DNA of 64,000 nt from Cellulomonas sp. (GCF_017744555.1 NZ_JAGIBD010000012.1:1-64000); one strand, 5' to 3'; numbered from the stretch's first letter, positions 45,788 to 55,096 are shown. Notes: generated by a model not told the origin, from the sequence alone. Made by a program: numbers and translations.

Positions 45788-47362
45788 ATGCCATCGACGA
45801 AGAAGCCGGCGAACGCCGGTCTCGACAACGGTCTGTACCCGCCCCGGCTCGACAAGCTGGTCCTCCCCGAGGACCGGATGGCGGGTGCAGGCCCCGACTA
45901 CGGCGCGATCCTCGAGACCATCTGCGGGGCGACCGACGACTCGCAGCCCGTCGAGCAGTACGACGGCACCCTCGGCGTGACGGTCGCGTTCGTGAACGCC
46001 CACGAGCGCCCGGCCGTGCAGGTGCAGTGGAACAGCAACCTCGCCGCGGTGTTCACCAACCCGGGCGACGTCTCGGGCGTGCGGTGGGGCAGCGGCACGA
46101 TGATCGGCCCCGACCTGTTCCTCACGTGCGGCCACCTGTTCGACCAGGACCCCAACGGCTGGACGATCCCGCGGCAGAACGGCACGTCGAACGCGATCAC
46201 CCCGCAGCAGGCCGCGCTGCAGATGCACCTCAACTTCAACTACCAGGTGGACGCGGGCGGCGTGCTGCAGACCGAGGTGAGCTACCCGATCACGCAGCTG
46301 CTCGAGTACCGGCTCGGCGGTCTCGACATGGCGCTGTGCCGGATCGGCGGCAGCCCGGGCAACACCTACGGCTGGACCGAGTTCGCGACCAGCAACGCGG
46401 CCGTGGGGGACATGCTCGCGATCATCGGGCACCCCGCGGGCCAGCCGAAGCGCATCGAGGCGGGCCCGGCCACGAGCATCGTCGGCTCGACGATCGGCTA
46501 CAACGACATCGACACCCTGGGCGGCAACTCGGGCTCCGGCATCCTGCAGGCGTCGACCGGCCGGGTCGTGGGAGTGCACACCAACGGCGGCTGCAACCCC
46601 CAGGGCACGGGCCAGAACACGGGCACGGCGATCGCGGCGATCTACGCGGCGTCCCCGACGCTGCAGGCGACGACGCCGAGCTCGAGCACGGGTCTGGGCC
46701 TCGACTTCACGGGCACCCCGCTGGCGGTCGACATCGGCGGCACGCTCCTCGGCCAGGACACCGCGAACGCGACGGACACCGGCGTCCAGGACGTCGCGAC
46801 GCCGCTCGCGCAGGACATCCACGCGACGATCACGGCCGCGGACGTCGGCGGCACGCTCAAGGCCGCCGACTCGCACACGCTGCAGGACGTCACGTTCACG
46901 CCGCTGGCCCAGGACCTGCACGGCACCCCGCTCGCCCTGGACACGGGGTTCGCGGCCGACATCGGCACGATCAAGGCCGTCGACAGCCAGACCGCCGCGG
47001 ACGTCGGGACGCCCGTCGCGCTCGACACCCCGCTGTCGGTCGACACGGTCGGCACGGTCGTCGAGCAGGACCAGGGGCCGGGCGGCACACCGATCACCGC
47101 GGACGACCCGTTCACCGGCCTCCCGGGCGGGATCGACCCGCGCGTGCTCGCGGGGCTGGGCGGCGGGTTCGCGGGGCTCTCGGGTGCGCTCGCCGGCGGT
47201 CAGCGCCCGTTCGTCCAGGCCGGTCCGTTCATCCCCGTCGACGAGGTCCAGGCCCAGGTCAGCCCGGTCCTGGCCGAGCTGCAGGCGCTCATCGCGACGC
47301 AGACGCAGGTGCTCGCGTCGCTGCAGGCGCTGTACGCGCTGCTGTCCGCCGACGGGCAGTGA
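45788..47362 (+). CDS. trypsin-like serine protease with Thr-x4-Asp repeat tail (candidate graspetide-type substrate)
   Basis: 524 residues. The protease domain (about 55-290) has a complete triad: His116 in LTCGHLF, Asp180 in GGLDMAL, Ser248 in GGNSGSG. The N-terminus is hydrophilic, with no signal peptide or membrane segment visible. Residues 308-428 hold 13 Thr/Asp pairs separated by exactly four residues (for example TPLAVD, TLKAAD, TPLALD), mostly as T-[P/L/I]-x-A-x-D. A Gly-rich stretch and an amphipathic helix (about 484-520) close the protein. The next gene, 7 bp downstream, is a graspetide-type ATP-grasp ligase, so I infer the Thr and Asp side chains are cross-linked. A beta-helical repeat with no modification is the alternative. 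GGGAGC is upstream of the ATG. Confidence 0.85.
   Translation: MPSTKKPANAGLDNGLYPPRLDKLVLPEDRMAGAGPDYGAILETICGATDDSQPVEQYDGTLGVTVAFVNAHERPAVQVQWNSNLAAVFTNPGDVSGVRWGSGTMIGPDLFLTCGHLFDQDPNGWTIPRQNGTSNAITPQQAALQMHLNFNYQVDAGGVLQTEVSYPITQLLEYRLGGLDMALCRIGGSPGNTYGWTEFATSNAAVGDMLAIIGHPAGQPKRIEAGPATSIVGSTIGYNDIDTLGGNSGSGILQASTGRVVGVHTNGGCNPQGTGQNTGTAIAAIYAASPTLQATTPSSSTGLGLDFTGTPLAVDIGGTLLGQDTANATDTGVQDVATPLAQDIHATITAADVGGTLKAADSHTLQDVTFTPLAQDLHGTPLALDTGFAADIGTIKAVDSQTAADVGTPVALDTPLSVDTVGTVVEQDQGPGGTPITADDPFTGLPGGIDPRVLAGLGGGFAGLSGALAGGQRPFVQAGPFIPVDEVQAQVSPVLAELQALIATQTQVLASLQALYALLSADGQ
46709..47071 (+). repeat. coding repeat array, 13 Thr-x4-Asp units
   Basis: Codes for residues 308-428 of the protease. 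Thr/Asp pairs are at 310/315, 319/324, 325/330, 338/343, 347/352, 356/361, 371/376, 380/385, 386/391, 394/399, 408/413, 414/419 and 423/428. Spacing between units is mostly 9 residues, with 6- and 8-residue steps. At the DNA level the repeats are diverged, so conservation is at the protein level. Confidence 0.85.
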
Positions 47363-47369
47363 GCCGGCG

Positions 47370-48338
47370 ATGATCGGCATCGTGTCGCACGACGCCGACC
47401 TGCACACGCAGGAGGTGACCCGGCACCTGGACCGCCTCGGCGCCGGGCACCTGCTGCTGGACACGTCGCACGTGCCGACCCGGACCACGCTGACGACCCG
47501 CCAGCACCCGGACGCCACGTGGGAGGCCCGCTGGGGCGAACGGGACCTGTCCGACGTGCACGCCGTGTGGTGGCGCCGCCCGCAGCCGTTCGTGCTGCAC
47601 GACGCGGTGACCCGCCCGCAGGACCGCGGGTTCGCGCTCGGCGAGTGCGCGGCGATGGTCGCGGGCATCTGGGCGTGCCTCGACGCGGAGTGGGTCAACG
47701 AGCCGGACCGCGACGAGGCCGCGTCACGCAAGATGTGGCAGCTCCAGGTCGCGTCCCGCGCGGGCCTGCGGGTGCCGCGCACGCTCATGACGCACGACCC
47801 GGCGGCCGCCCGCGACTTCCTCGCCGCCGAGCCGGGCGGCGCGATCTACAAGTCGTTCTCCGCGACTCCCGCGACGTGGCGCGAGACCCGTCCGGTCCGC
47901 GACGTCGAGGTGGGGATGCTCGACCAGGTCCGGTACGCGCCGGTCATCTTCCAGGAGCTCGTGCCGGGCGGCCGGGACGTGCGCGCCACGGTGGTCGGCG
48001 ACCGGGTGTTCGCGGCCGAGATCCGGGCGGACCGGTCGGCGTACGAGTTCGACTTCCGCATCGACTCGGCGCACGCGCCCATCACCGAGCACCGGCTGCC
48101 GGACGACGTCGAACGCCGGCTGCTGGACGTCATGGCCCGCCTCGGCCTGCGGTACGGCGCCGCCGACTTCCGGGTGGCCCCCGACGGCGCGCACGTGTTC
48201 CTCGAGGTCAACCCGGCGGGGCAGTGGCTGTTCGTCGAGTACGCCACCGGCCAGCCGATCGCGGCGGCGCTCGCGGAGCTGCTCGTCCGGCTCGACCGCG
48301 AGAGGGCCGGGGCGCGGGCGGACGCGTTATTCGCGTGA
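47370..48338 (+). CDS. MvdD-like ATP-grasp peptide ligase (graspetide maturase family)
   Basis: 322 residues. An N-terminal pre-ATP-grasp part includes WWRRP at 67-71; then NEPDRDEAASRKMWQLQVA, a VIFQELVPGGRDVRATVVG lid region, and the metal/ATP loop LEVNPAGQW at 278-286 followed by a TGQPI end. This is the pattern of MvdD/MvdC-type ligases that form macrolactones or lactams between side chains of ribosomal peptides. The ATG at 47370 is 7 bp after the protease stop, so they are co-transcribed. The expected short precursor gene is absent; the protease's own repeat tail is the best candidate substrate. Confidence 0.87.
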   Translation: MIGIVSHDADLHTQEVTRHLDRLGAGHLLLDTSHVPTRTTLTTRQHPDATWEARWGERDLSDVHAVWWRRPQPFVLHDAVTRPQDRGFALGECAAMVAGIWACLDAEWVNEPDRDEAASRKMWQLQVASRAGLRVPRTLMTHDPAAARDFLAAEPGGAIYKSFSATPATWRETRPVRDVEVGMLDQVRYAPVIFQELVPGGRDVRATVVGDRVFAAEIRADRSAYEFDFRIDSAHAPITEHRLPDDVERRLLDVMARLGLRYGAADFRVAPDGAHVFLEVNPAGQWLFVEYATGQPIAAALAELLVRLDRERAGARADALFA

Positions 48339-48369
48339 GGCGCCGGGGACGTCGGCCTACCGTCGGGGC

Positions 48370-49437
48370 GTGCTCGACGATCCCGGCGTCCCCGACGCCG
48401 TCCGTGTGGTCCGCGCCGACAAGGGTGCGGTCCTCGTGCTGCCCGCGCACAGGCTTGCGCCGCACGACGAGACCGCGGACGCCGCCGACGAGCCCCCGCG
48501 CCGCGTCCCGCTCGACCGCGACGGCCTGGTCCCTGTGCCCGACGGCGAGCGCACGGCTCCCACGGTCGGCGACTGGCTGCTGGTCGACGAGACCCCGGAC
48601 GGCCCCCGGGTCCGCTCGCTCGTCCCACGTCGCACGGCCCTGGTCCGCGACACGGCCGGGAAGACGTCGCTGACCCAGGCGCTCGCCGCGAACGTCGACG
48701 TCGTGCTCGTCGTCGAGCACCTCGACCCCGACCCGGACCTGGGCCGCGTGGAGCGGCTCCTGACGCTCGCGTGGCGGTCCGGCGCGCGGCCCGTCGTGGT
48801 GCTCACCAAGGCGGATCTCGTGCCCGATCCCGACGGCATGACGTCCGAGGTGGCCGACGTGGCGCTCGCGGTCGACGTGCACACGGTCGCGGTCCCCACC
48901 GGCACGGGGCTCGACGGCGTGCGCGCGCTGCTCGCGCCGGGCGTGACGCTCGTCGTGGTGGGCCCGTCGGGAGCGGGGAAGTCGACGCTGGTCAACGCGC
49001 TCGCGGGCCGCGAGGTCATGCAGACGGGCGACCGGCGGGCCGACGGGCGCGGGCGGCACACGACCACGCACCGCGAGCTCGTGCCGCTGGCCGGGGGAGC
49101 GGTGCTCATCGACACCCCGGGCATCCGTGGGGTCGGTCTGGTGGCGGACGCCGACGCGCTCGACACGACGTTCGCGGACGTCGCGGAGCTCGCGGCGCGG
49201 TGCCGGTTCGGCGACTGCCGGCACGCGGGCGAGCCGGGGTGCGCCGTGCAGGAGGCGCTCGACGCCGGCGAGCTGGCACCGCGTCGGCTCGACTCGTGGC
49301 GGCGGCTCGAGCGCGAGGCGGCGTACCAGGCGCGACGGGCCGACGTCCGGCTGGCGGCGCTCGAGCGGGACCGCTGGAAGCGGATCACCAAGGACATGCA
49401 CCGGGGCCTGCGCGGTCCGGGGCAGACGCGGCCCTGA
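48370..49437 (+). CDS. rsgA: ribosome small subunit-dependent GTPase A
   Basis: 355 residues. A circularly permuted GTPase: G4 (LTKAD) precedes G1 (GPSGAGKST) and G3 (DTPG). An N-terminal OB domain and a C-terminal zinc finger CRFGDCRHAGEPGC complete it. It helps mature the 30S subunit. GTG 48370 lacks a Shine-Dalgarno; TACCGT (48358-48363) is 6 nt upstream, so it has its own leaderless promoter and is not part of the protease-ligase operon. Confidence 0.94.
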   Translation: MLDDPGVPDAVRVVRADKGAVLVLPAHRLAPHDETADAADEPPRRVPLDRDGLVPVPDGERTAPTVGDWLLVDETPDGPRVRSLVPRRTALVRDTAGKTSLTQALAANVDVVLVVEHLDPDPDLGRVERLLTLAWRSGARPVVVLTKADLVPDPDGMTSEVADVALAVDVHTVAVPTGTGLDGVRALLAPGVTLVVVGPSGAGKSTLVNALAGREVMQTGDRRADGRGRHTTTHRELVPLAGGAVLIDTPGIRGVGLVADADALDTTFADVAELAARCRFGDCRHAGEPGCAVQEALDAGELAPRRLDSWRRLEREAAYQARRADVRLAALERDRWKRITKDMHRGLRGPGQTRP

Positions 49438-49710
49438 GCCCGTCGGCGCCGCCGACGACCGTCGCGGAAGCGCATCGACGACCACAGTCGGGCAGCAAAT
49501 CGTTTAGGTAGCCCCGAACTCCTCGCCTTCCCCACCGCCTGTCGGGTTTCCTCGTCGGGTCCGGGTCGCGCCTGCGGCTTCCCGACGTCCCCGCCGGTCA
49601 CGGACGACCCTGCGGGTGCGACGGCCCCGGACGCCGTCCTGAGCACACCCGGCACCGACCGACCCGGCGTCGCGCCCCCGGCGCCGCGCCGACCACCGAG
49701 GAGAGCCCTC

Positions 49711-51072
49711 ATGTCCACCCGTAGAACCGTCGCCGCGCTGATCTCGGCCGCCGCCGTCGCCGTGGCCGGCCTCACCGCCGCCGCCGGCGCCGCGCAGGCC
49801 GCCCCCGGCTGCAAGATCGACTACTCGATCACCAACCAGTGGAGCCCCGGCTTCGGCGCCAACGTGAACATCACCAACCTGGGCGACCCCATCTCGTCGT
49901 GGAAGGTCGAGTGGACGTTCGGCGCCGGCCAGACGGTCACGCAGCTCTGGAACGGCTCCGTGACGTCGAGCGGCTCGAAGGTGACCGTGACCAACGCGTC
50001 GTGGAACGGGTCGCTCGGCAAGAACGCGTCCACCAGCTTCGGGTTCAACGGCACCTGGAGCGGGTCCAACCCGGTCCCGACGTCGTTCAGCCTCAACGGC
50101 ACCACCTGCACCGGCGTGGTCACCACGCCGACCAGCACGCCGACGCCCACCCAGACCCCCACGCCGACGGTGACCCCGACCGTGACCCCCACGCCCACAC
50201 CGACGCCGACCCCTACCCCGACGCCGACCACCGCGTCGAGCTTCTACGTCGACACCAAGACCCAGGCGTACGCGGCCTGGCAGTCCGCGACCGGCACCAA
50301 CAAGGACCTGCTCGCGAAGATCGCGCTCAACCCGGCGTCGTACTGGGTCGGCAACTGGGCGGACGCGAGCCACGCGCAGCAGGAGGTCGCCGACTACACG
50401 AGCCGCGCGCAGGCCGCCGGCAAGACGGGCATCATCACCGTCTACGCCATCCCGGGCCGTGACTGCGGCTCGTACTCCGGCGGTGGCGTCTCCACGAGCG
50501 AGTACGCGCAGTGGATCGACACCATCGCGCGCGGCATCAAGGGCAACCCGTACGTCATCCTCGAGCCCGACGCCCTCGCCCAGCTCGGCGACTGCAGCGG
50601 TCAGGGCGACCGGGTCGGCTTCCTGCAGTACGCCGCGAAGTCGCTGACGCTCGCGGGCGGCCGCGTGTTCATCGACGCGGGCCACTCGTCGTGGCTCTCG
50701 GTCGACACTGCCGTCAACCGGCTCAACCAGGTCGGCTTCCAGTACGCCGTGGGCTTCGCGCTCAACACGTCGAACTACCAGACGACCGAGGCCAGCAAGT
50801 CCTACGGCCAGCAGATCAGCCAGCGGCTCGGCGGCAAGAAGTTCGTCATCGACACGTCGCGCAACGGCAACGGCTCGAACGGCGAGTGGTGCAACCCGCG
50901 GGGTCGCGCGCTCGGTGAGCGGTCCACGGTCGTGAACGACGGCTCCGGCCTCGAGGCCCTCCTGTGGGTCAAGCTGCCCGGCGAGTCGGACGGCACCTGC
51001 AATGGCGGCCCGGCCGCCGGCCAGTGGTACAACGACATCGCCCTGGAGCTCGCGCGCAACGCGAAGTGGTGA
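49711..51072 (+). CDS. GH6 endoglucanase with N-terminal CBM2 (CenA-like)
   Basis: 453 residues. A signal peptide (cleaved near 30-31, AQAA), a CBM2 cellulose-binding module (about 34-133, closed by Cys34-Cys133, with surface Trp44, Trp64 and Trp80), a Pro-Thr linker (about 138-174), and a GH6 catalytic domain (about 176-453). Asp251 in GRDCGSYSGGG and Asp287 in LEPDAL are the expected catalytic residues. It inverts and cleaves beta-1,4-glucan outside the cell. The layout and length match Cellulomonas CenA. GAGGAGAGCCCTC precedes the ATG. I find no CebR-type palindrome in the 273-bp upstream region; an AT-rich patch at 49496-49510 stands out. Confidence 0.95.
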   Translation: MSTRRTVAALISAAAVAVAGLTAAAGAAQAAPGCKIDYSITNQWSPGFGANVNITNLGDPISSWKVEWTFGAGQTVTQLWNGSVTSSGSKVTVTNASWNGSLGKNASTSFGFNGTWSGSNPVPTSFSLNGTTCTGVVTTPTSTPTPTQTPTPTVTPTVTPTPTPTPTPTPTPTTASSFYVDTKTQAYAAWQSATGTNKDLLAKIALNPASYWVGNWADASHAQQEVADYTSRAQAAGKTGIITVYAIPGRDCGSYSGGGVSTSEYAQWIDTIARGIKGNPYVILEPDALAQLGDCSGQGDRVGFLQYAAKSLTLAGGRVFIDAGHSSWLSVDTAVNRLNQVGFQYAVGFALNTSNYQTTEASKSYGQQISQRLGGKKFVIDTSRNGNGSNGEWCNPRGRALGERSTVVNDGSGLEALLWVKLPGESDGTCNGGPAAGQWYNDIALELARNAKW

Positions 51073-51097
51073 CACCACCCCTCTAGGGCCCCGACTG

Positions 51098-51142
51098 CCG
51101 CGGGCCCGCGGACGAGCCACGACGCCGTCCGCGGGCCTGCGG
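51098..51142 (+). terminator. endoglucanase terminator hairpin
   Basis: A 12-bp perfect core (51103-51114 with 51126-51137), extended to about 17 bp with one wobble, and an 11-nt loop, 26 bp after the stop. Confidence 0.8.
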
Positions 51143-51273
51143 TCTCCATGTCCGCCGACCTGTCCGACCACCCGCTCCGAACCACCGCGTCCGGAGCACC
51201 CGGTCTGACGGCTGCACGCACGACCAGCCCCGTGCGTGCCGGTGACGGGTGGACGCGCCGACACAATGGGGGC

Positions 51274-51654
51274 ATGCCCCCACGTCGTCGCACCGAGCCG
51301 TCCGACGGGCGCGCCGCGCTGAGCACCTGGCGCGCCGCGCCCGACGACGTCCCCGTCCCCGCTCGTCGCACGGCCGTCCGCTTCACGCTCGAGGAGCTCG
51401 CCGAGGTCGCCCCCGGCAACGCGGTCGAGGTCCGGGTCCCGCCCGACGGTGCCGTCCAGGCCGTCGAGGGCCCTCGTCACACCCGCGGCACCCCGCCCAA
51501 CGTCGTCGAGACCGACCCGCAGACGTGGCTCCTGCTCGCGACCGGCGGCCTGACGTGGGACGACGCGGTGGCCGCCGGCCGGGTCCGCGCCTCAGGGGAG
51601 CGCGCCGACCTGCGCCACTGGCTGCCCCTGCAGGCCGCCAGGCCGCGCCCCTGA
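51274..51654 (+). CDS. sterol carrier family-like small protein
   Basis: 126 residues. An Arg-rich start is followed by a domain with [23 protein letters not shown] and a [20 protein letters not shown] helix, as in the small SCP2-like proteins encoded beside purF in actinobacteria (for example the gene next to purF in Mycobacterium tuberculosis). The function is unknown. CACAAT (51262-51267) lies 6 nt before the ATG, no Shine-Dalgarno. It precedes the membrane protein and purF. Confidence 0.75.
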   Translation: MPPRRRTEPSDGRAALSTWRAAPDDVPVPARRTAVRFTLEELAEVAPGNAVEVRVPPDGAVQAVEGPRHTRGTPPNVVETDPQTWLLLATGGLTWDDAVAAGRVRASGERADLRHWLPLQAARPRP

Positions 51655-51701
51655 CGCCCCGCCCGGCGAGGGCGTCGCGGCGGCTGACCTAGGATCACGG
51701 G

Positions 51702-52094
51702 GTGTCGTCGACCGAGCCCACCACGCCCGCCCAGCCGGACGAGCCCCCCGCGCCGGCCGACACCCCCGTGCCGGCCGACACCCCCGTGCCGTCGGAGTCG
51801 GAGCTCATCCGAGAGGCGCGGCCGGCCACGGTCCGGCACGCCCCGAAGTTCGGCGCCTTCATCACGGCGGGCGCGATCGTCGGCATCGTCGTCGCGCTCG
51901 TCCTGACGCAGGCGATCCAGCCGGACGTGCCGCGCGTCGCCGACGGGTCGGGCTTCCTGCCGTTCCTCGACGGCGAGAACGCCGTCCGCACGGTCATGGC
52001 GGTCACGGGCGCGGTGCTCGGCGGCTTCGTGGGCGGGCTCCTGGCCGTCGTCGCGGACCGTCGCAGCGTGCGCCGTGCCCGTCGCGCGGGCTGA
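51702..52094 (+). CDS. small membrane protein, Pro/Ala-rich N-terminus
   Basis: 130 residues. A Pro/Ala-rich disordered N-terminus contains a near-exact repeated PADTPVP unit; two membrane helices follow (about 50-70 and 95-118), then a basic tail RRSVRRARRAG facing the cytoplasm. No known motif. GTG 51702 follows TAGGAT (51690-51695) by 6 nt with no Shine-Dalgarno, a leaderless signature. It lies upstream of purF on the same strand. Confidence 0.75.
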   Translation: MSSTEPTTPAQPDEPPAPADTPVPADTPVPSESELIREARPATVRHAPKFGAFITAGAIVGIVVALVLTQAIQPDVPRVADGSGFLPFLDGENAVRTVMAVTGAVLGGFVGGLLAVVADRRSVRRARRAG

Positions 52095-52202
52095 CCGCCC
52101 GCCCGCCGGCCGACCGCCGGGTTCGTCCCGCTGCGCGCGGGGCGGTGTCCGGACCTCGGGCCGCCCACGGGTGGCACCCGGGCCGTGTGCGACCATAGGC
52201 AC

Positions 52203-53750
52203 GTGGCACCCCGCGCAGACGGACGTCTGAACCACGATCTCCTTCCGAACGAAAAGGGCCCCCAGGACGCCTGTGGCGTCTTCGGTGTGTGGGCTCCCGG
52301 CGAGGAAGTCGCCAAGCTCGCGTACTTCGGCCTCTACGCCCTGCAGCACCGCGGGCAGGAGTCGGCGGGTATCGCGACGTCCAACGGCCAGCAGCTCCTG
52401 GTCTACAAGGACATGGGCCTCGTGTCGCAGGTCTTCGACGAGACCGCGCTCAACGCCCTGCAGGGCCACATCGCCATCGGCCACGCCCGCTACTCGACCA
52501 CCGGCGGGTCCACCTGGGAGAACGCGCAGCCGACGCTCGGCCCCACGGCCGCCGGCACCGTCGCGCTCGGCCACAACGGCAACCTCACCAACACGGCCGA
52601 GCTCGTCGACCTCGTCGCCGAGCGGTACGGCAGCCAGCGTCGCGGCGAGCTCGCGCGCGGCAACACCACGGACACCGCGCTCGTCACCGCGCTGCTCGCG
52701 GGCGACCCCGACCACACGCTCGAGGCCACGGCGCTCGAGGTCCTGCCGCGCCTGCGCGGCGCGTTCAGCCTCGTCTTCATGGACGAGACCACCCTGTACG
52801 CCGCCCGCGACCCGCAGGGTGTGCGGCCGCTGGTCCTCGGCCGGCTCGAGCGCGGCTGGGTCGTGGCGAGCGAGACGCCCGCGCTCGACATCGTCGGTGC
52901 GTCGTTCGTCCGCGAGATCGAGCCGGGCGAGTTCATCGCGATCGACGCCGACGGCCTGCGGTCCACGCGGTTCGCCGAGGTCGACCGCGCCGGGTGCATC
53001 TTCGAGTACGTCTACCTGGCCCGCCCGGACACCACGATCGCCGGTCGCTCGGTGCACGCCGCGCGCGTCGCGATGGGCCGCCGGCTGGCGATCGAGCACC
53101 CGGTCGAGGCCGACCTCGTCATCCCCGTGCCGGAGTCGGGCACGCCCGCGGCCGTCGGGTACGCCGCGGAGTCCGGCATCCCGTTCGGCCAGGGCCTGAC
53201 CAAGAACGCGTACGTCGGCCGCACGTTCATCCAGCCGTCGCAGACGCTGCGCCAGCTCGGCATCCGGCTCAAGCTCAACCCCCTGCGCGAGGTCATCCGC
53301 GGCCAGCGGCTCGTGGTCGTCGACGACTCGATCGTCCGCGGCAACACGCAGCGCGCGCTCATCCGGATGCTGCGCGAGGCGGGCGCCGCCGAGGTGCACG
53401 TGCGGATCAGCTCGCCGCCCGTGAAGTGGCCCTGCTTCTACGGCATCGACTTCGCCTCGCGCGCCGAGCTCATCGCGAACGGGCTGTCGGCGGACGAGAT
53501 CGCCGCGTCGCTCGGCGCCGACTCGCTGGGCTACATCTCGGAGGAGGGCCTCATCGAGGCCACCGAGCAGCCCGCGTCCCAGCTGTGCACGGCGTGCTTC
53601 TCCGGCCGCTACCCCATCGAGCTGCCGCCCGCCGACCGGCTCGGCAAGCACCTCCTCGAGCAGAACGAGCTGCCGCTCGGCGCGCCCGAGGACGGCCTCC
53701 TGACCATCGCCTCGACCCCCGGCGGCGCGACCGCCCTGGAGCACCCGTGA
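52203..53750 (+). CDS. purF: amidophosphoribosyltransferase
   Basis: 515 residues. First committed purine enzyme: PRPP plus glutamine to phosphoribosylamine. A 23-residue propeptide precedes Cys24 (DACGVFGVW), which becomes the N-terminal nucleophile after cleavage. RYSTTGGSTWEN and GHNGNLTN belong to the amidotransferase; VVVDDSIVRGNT binds PRPP. Cys in CIFEYVYLARPD, KWPCFYGID and CTACFSG indicate an Fe-S form. The start is GTG 52203 with a TAGGCA just upstream; an in-frame GTG at 52185 would add six residues. Its stop overlaps purM. Confidence 0.96.
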   Translation: MAPRADGRLNHDLLPNEKGPQDACGVFGVWAPGEEVAKLAYFGLYALQHRGQESAGIATSNGQQLLVYKDMGLVSQVFDETALNALQGHIAIGHARYSTTGGSTWENAQPTLGPTAAGTVALGHNGNLTNTAELVDLVAERYGSQRRGELARGNTTDTALVTALLAGDPDHTLEATALEVLPRLRGAFSLVFMDETTLYAARDPQGVRPLVLGRLERGWVVASETPALDIVGASFVREIEPGEFIAIDADGLRSTRFAEVDRAGCIFEYVYLARPDTTIAGRSVHAARVAMGRRLAIEHPVEADLVIPVPESGTPAAVGYAAESGIPFGQGLTKNAYVGRTFIQPSQTLRQLGIRLKLNPLREVIRGQRLVVVDDSIVRGNTQRALIRMLREAGAAEVHVRISSPPVKWPCFYGIDFASRAELIANGLSADEIAASLGADSLGYISEEGLIEATEQPASQLCTACFSGRYPIELPPADRLGKHLLEQNELPLGAPEDGLLTIASTPGGATALEHP

Positions 53751-54868
53751 CCGACGCGCAGATCACGTACGCCACCGCGGGCGTCGACACCGAGGCGGGC
53801 GACAAGGCCGTCGAGCTCATGAAGGACGCGGTACGTGCGACGCACGGGCCGCAGGTGCTCGGCGGGGTCGGCGGGTTCGCCGGCCTGTACGACGCGACCG
53901 AGCTGACCCGCTTCCGCCGCCCGCTGCTCGCGACGTCGACCGACGGCGTCGGCACCAAGGTCGCCATCGCGCAGGCCCTCGACATCCACCGCACCATCGG
54001 GTTCGACCTGGTGGGCATGGTCGTCGACGACATCGTCGTGGTCGGCGCCCGCCCGCTGTTCATGACCGACTACATCGCGTGCGGCCGGGTGGTGCCCGAG
54101 CGGATCGCGGACGTCGTGCGCGGCATCGCCGCGGCCTGCTCGGTCGCCGGCACGGCGCTCGTCGGCGGCGAGACCGCCGAGCACCCCGGCCTGCTCGGGC
54201 CCGACGAGTACGACGTGGCCGGTGCCGCGACGGGCGTCGTCGAGGCCGACGAGCTGCTGGGGCCGGACCGCGTCCGCGCCGGCGACGTGCTCGTGGCGCT
54301 CGGGTCGAGCGGCCTGCACTCGAACGGCTACTCGCTCGTGCGTGCCGTCGTCCGGTCGGCGGGCTGGGGCCTCGACCGGCACGTCGACGAGCTCGGCCGC
54401 ACCCTTGGCGAGGAGCTCCTGGAGCCGACCCGCGTGTATGCGAGCGACGTCCTCGCCCTCGTCGAGCGCGCCGGTGTCGACCGCATCCACGCGTTCAGCC
54501 ACGTGACCGGCGGGGGCCTTGCGTCGAACGTCGCGCGTGTGCTGCCCACCGGACTCGTCGCCGACGTCGACCGCGGCGGGTGGCAGCTGCCGCCCGTGTT
54601 CTCGCTCGTCCAGGGCCTCGGTCAGGTGCCGTGGAACGACCTCGAGGGCACGCTCAACCTCGGCGTGGGCATGGTCGCGATCGTCGCCGCCGACGCCGTC
54701 GACGGGGTCCTCGCGCACGCCGCCGAGCTCGGGCTGCCCGCCTGGGTGCTCGGCCAGGTCCGGGACAGCGACCCGACGACCGATGTGGTCGGTGCACCGG
54801 GGTTCGTCGCCGGGACCAAGGGCGTCCACGGGGGAGCGGTGCAGCTCACCGGCACGTACCGCGTCTGA
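53747..54868 (+). CDS. purM: phosphoribosylformylglycinamidine cyclo-ligase
   Basis: 373 residues. AIR synthetase, which closes the imidazole ring from FGAM with ATP. TSTDGVGTKVAIAQ, VDDIVVVGARPLFMTDY, LVGGETAEHPG and AFSHVTGGGLASNVARVL are the family motifs. GTG 53747 overlaps the purF TGA in a GTGA, so coupled translation. A DUF3073 gene lies convergently downstream, the same order as around purM in other actinobacteria. Confidence 0.96.
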   Translation: MTDAQITYATAGVDTEAGDKAVELMKDAVRATHGPQVLGGVGGFAGLYDATELTRFRRPLLATSTDGVGTKVAIAQALDIHRTIGFDLVGMVVDDIVVVGARPLFMTDYIACGRVVPERIADVVRGIAAACSVAGTALVGGETAEHPGLLGPDEYDVAGAATGVVEADELLGPDRVRAGDVLVALGSSGLHSNGYSLVRAVVRSAGWGLDRHVDELGRTLGEELLEPTRVYASDVLALVERAGVDRIHAFSHVTGGGLASNVARVLPTGLVADVDRGGWQLPPVFSLVQGLGQVPWNDLEGTLNLGVGMVAIVAADAVDGVLAHAAELGLPAWVLGQVRDSDPTTDVVGAPGFVAGTKGVHGGAVQLTGTYRV

Positions 54869-55096
54869 CCGGCGTCACCGGGGCACCCGACGCGCGCGTC
54901 ATCGAGGTCGCCGGCGCCGGGCGCGTCCGACCGGGGACGACATCGACGCCCGTCGCCCGCCTGAGCGGCGGCGGCGGGCGTCGGTCGGTGCACGAGCGGC
55001 TCAGCGCAGACGAACGGCGATGAGATGCCCGGGCCGACGGTCCGGACCGTGGCCGGCCGGTCCGCGCAGCGGAACGGTCAGCGCGCGACGGACGGG

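Noticed and set aside
48370-49437. rsgA as third gene of the protease-ligase operon
   Set aside because: It has its own TACCGT box 6 nt before the start and is a universal ribosome-assembly gene.
49438-49710. CebR-type operator expected before a cellulase gene
   Set aside because: No TGGGAGCGCTCCCA-like palindrome is present. The AT-rich patch at 49496-49510 is not a convincing operator.
49821-50231. Minus-strand frame coding for a long Val-Gly repeat
   Set aside because: It is the reverse complement of the Pro-Thr linker of the endoglucanase; the same effect gives the Gly-Val frame at 7-291.
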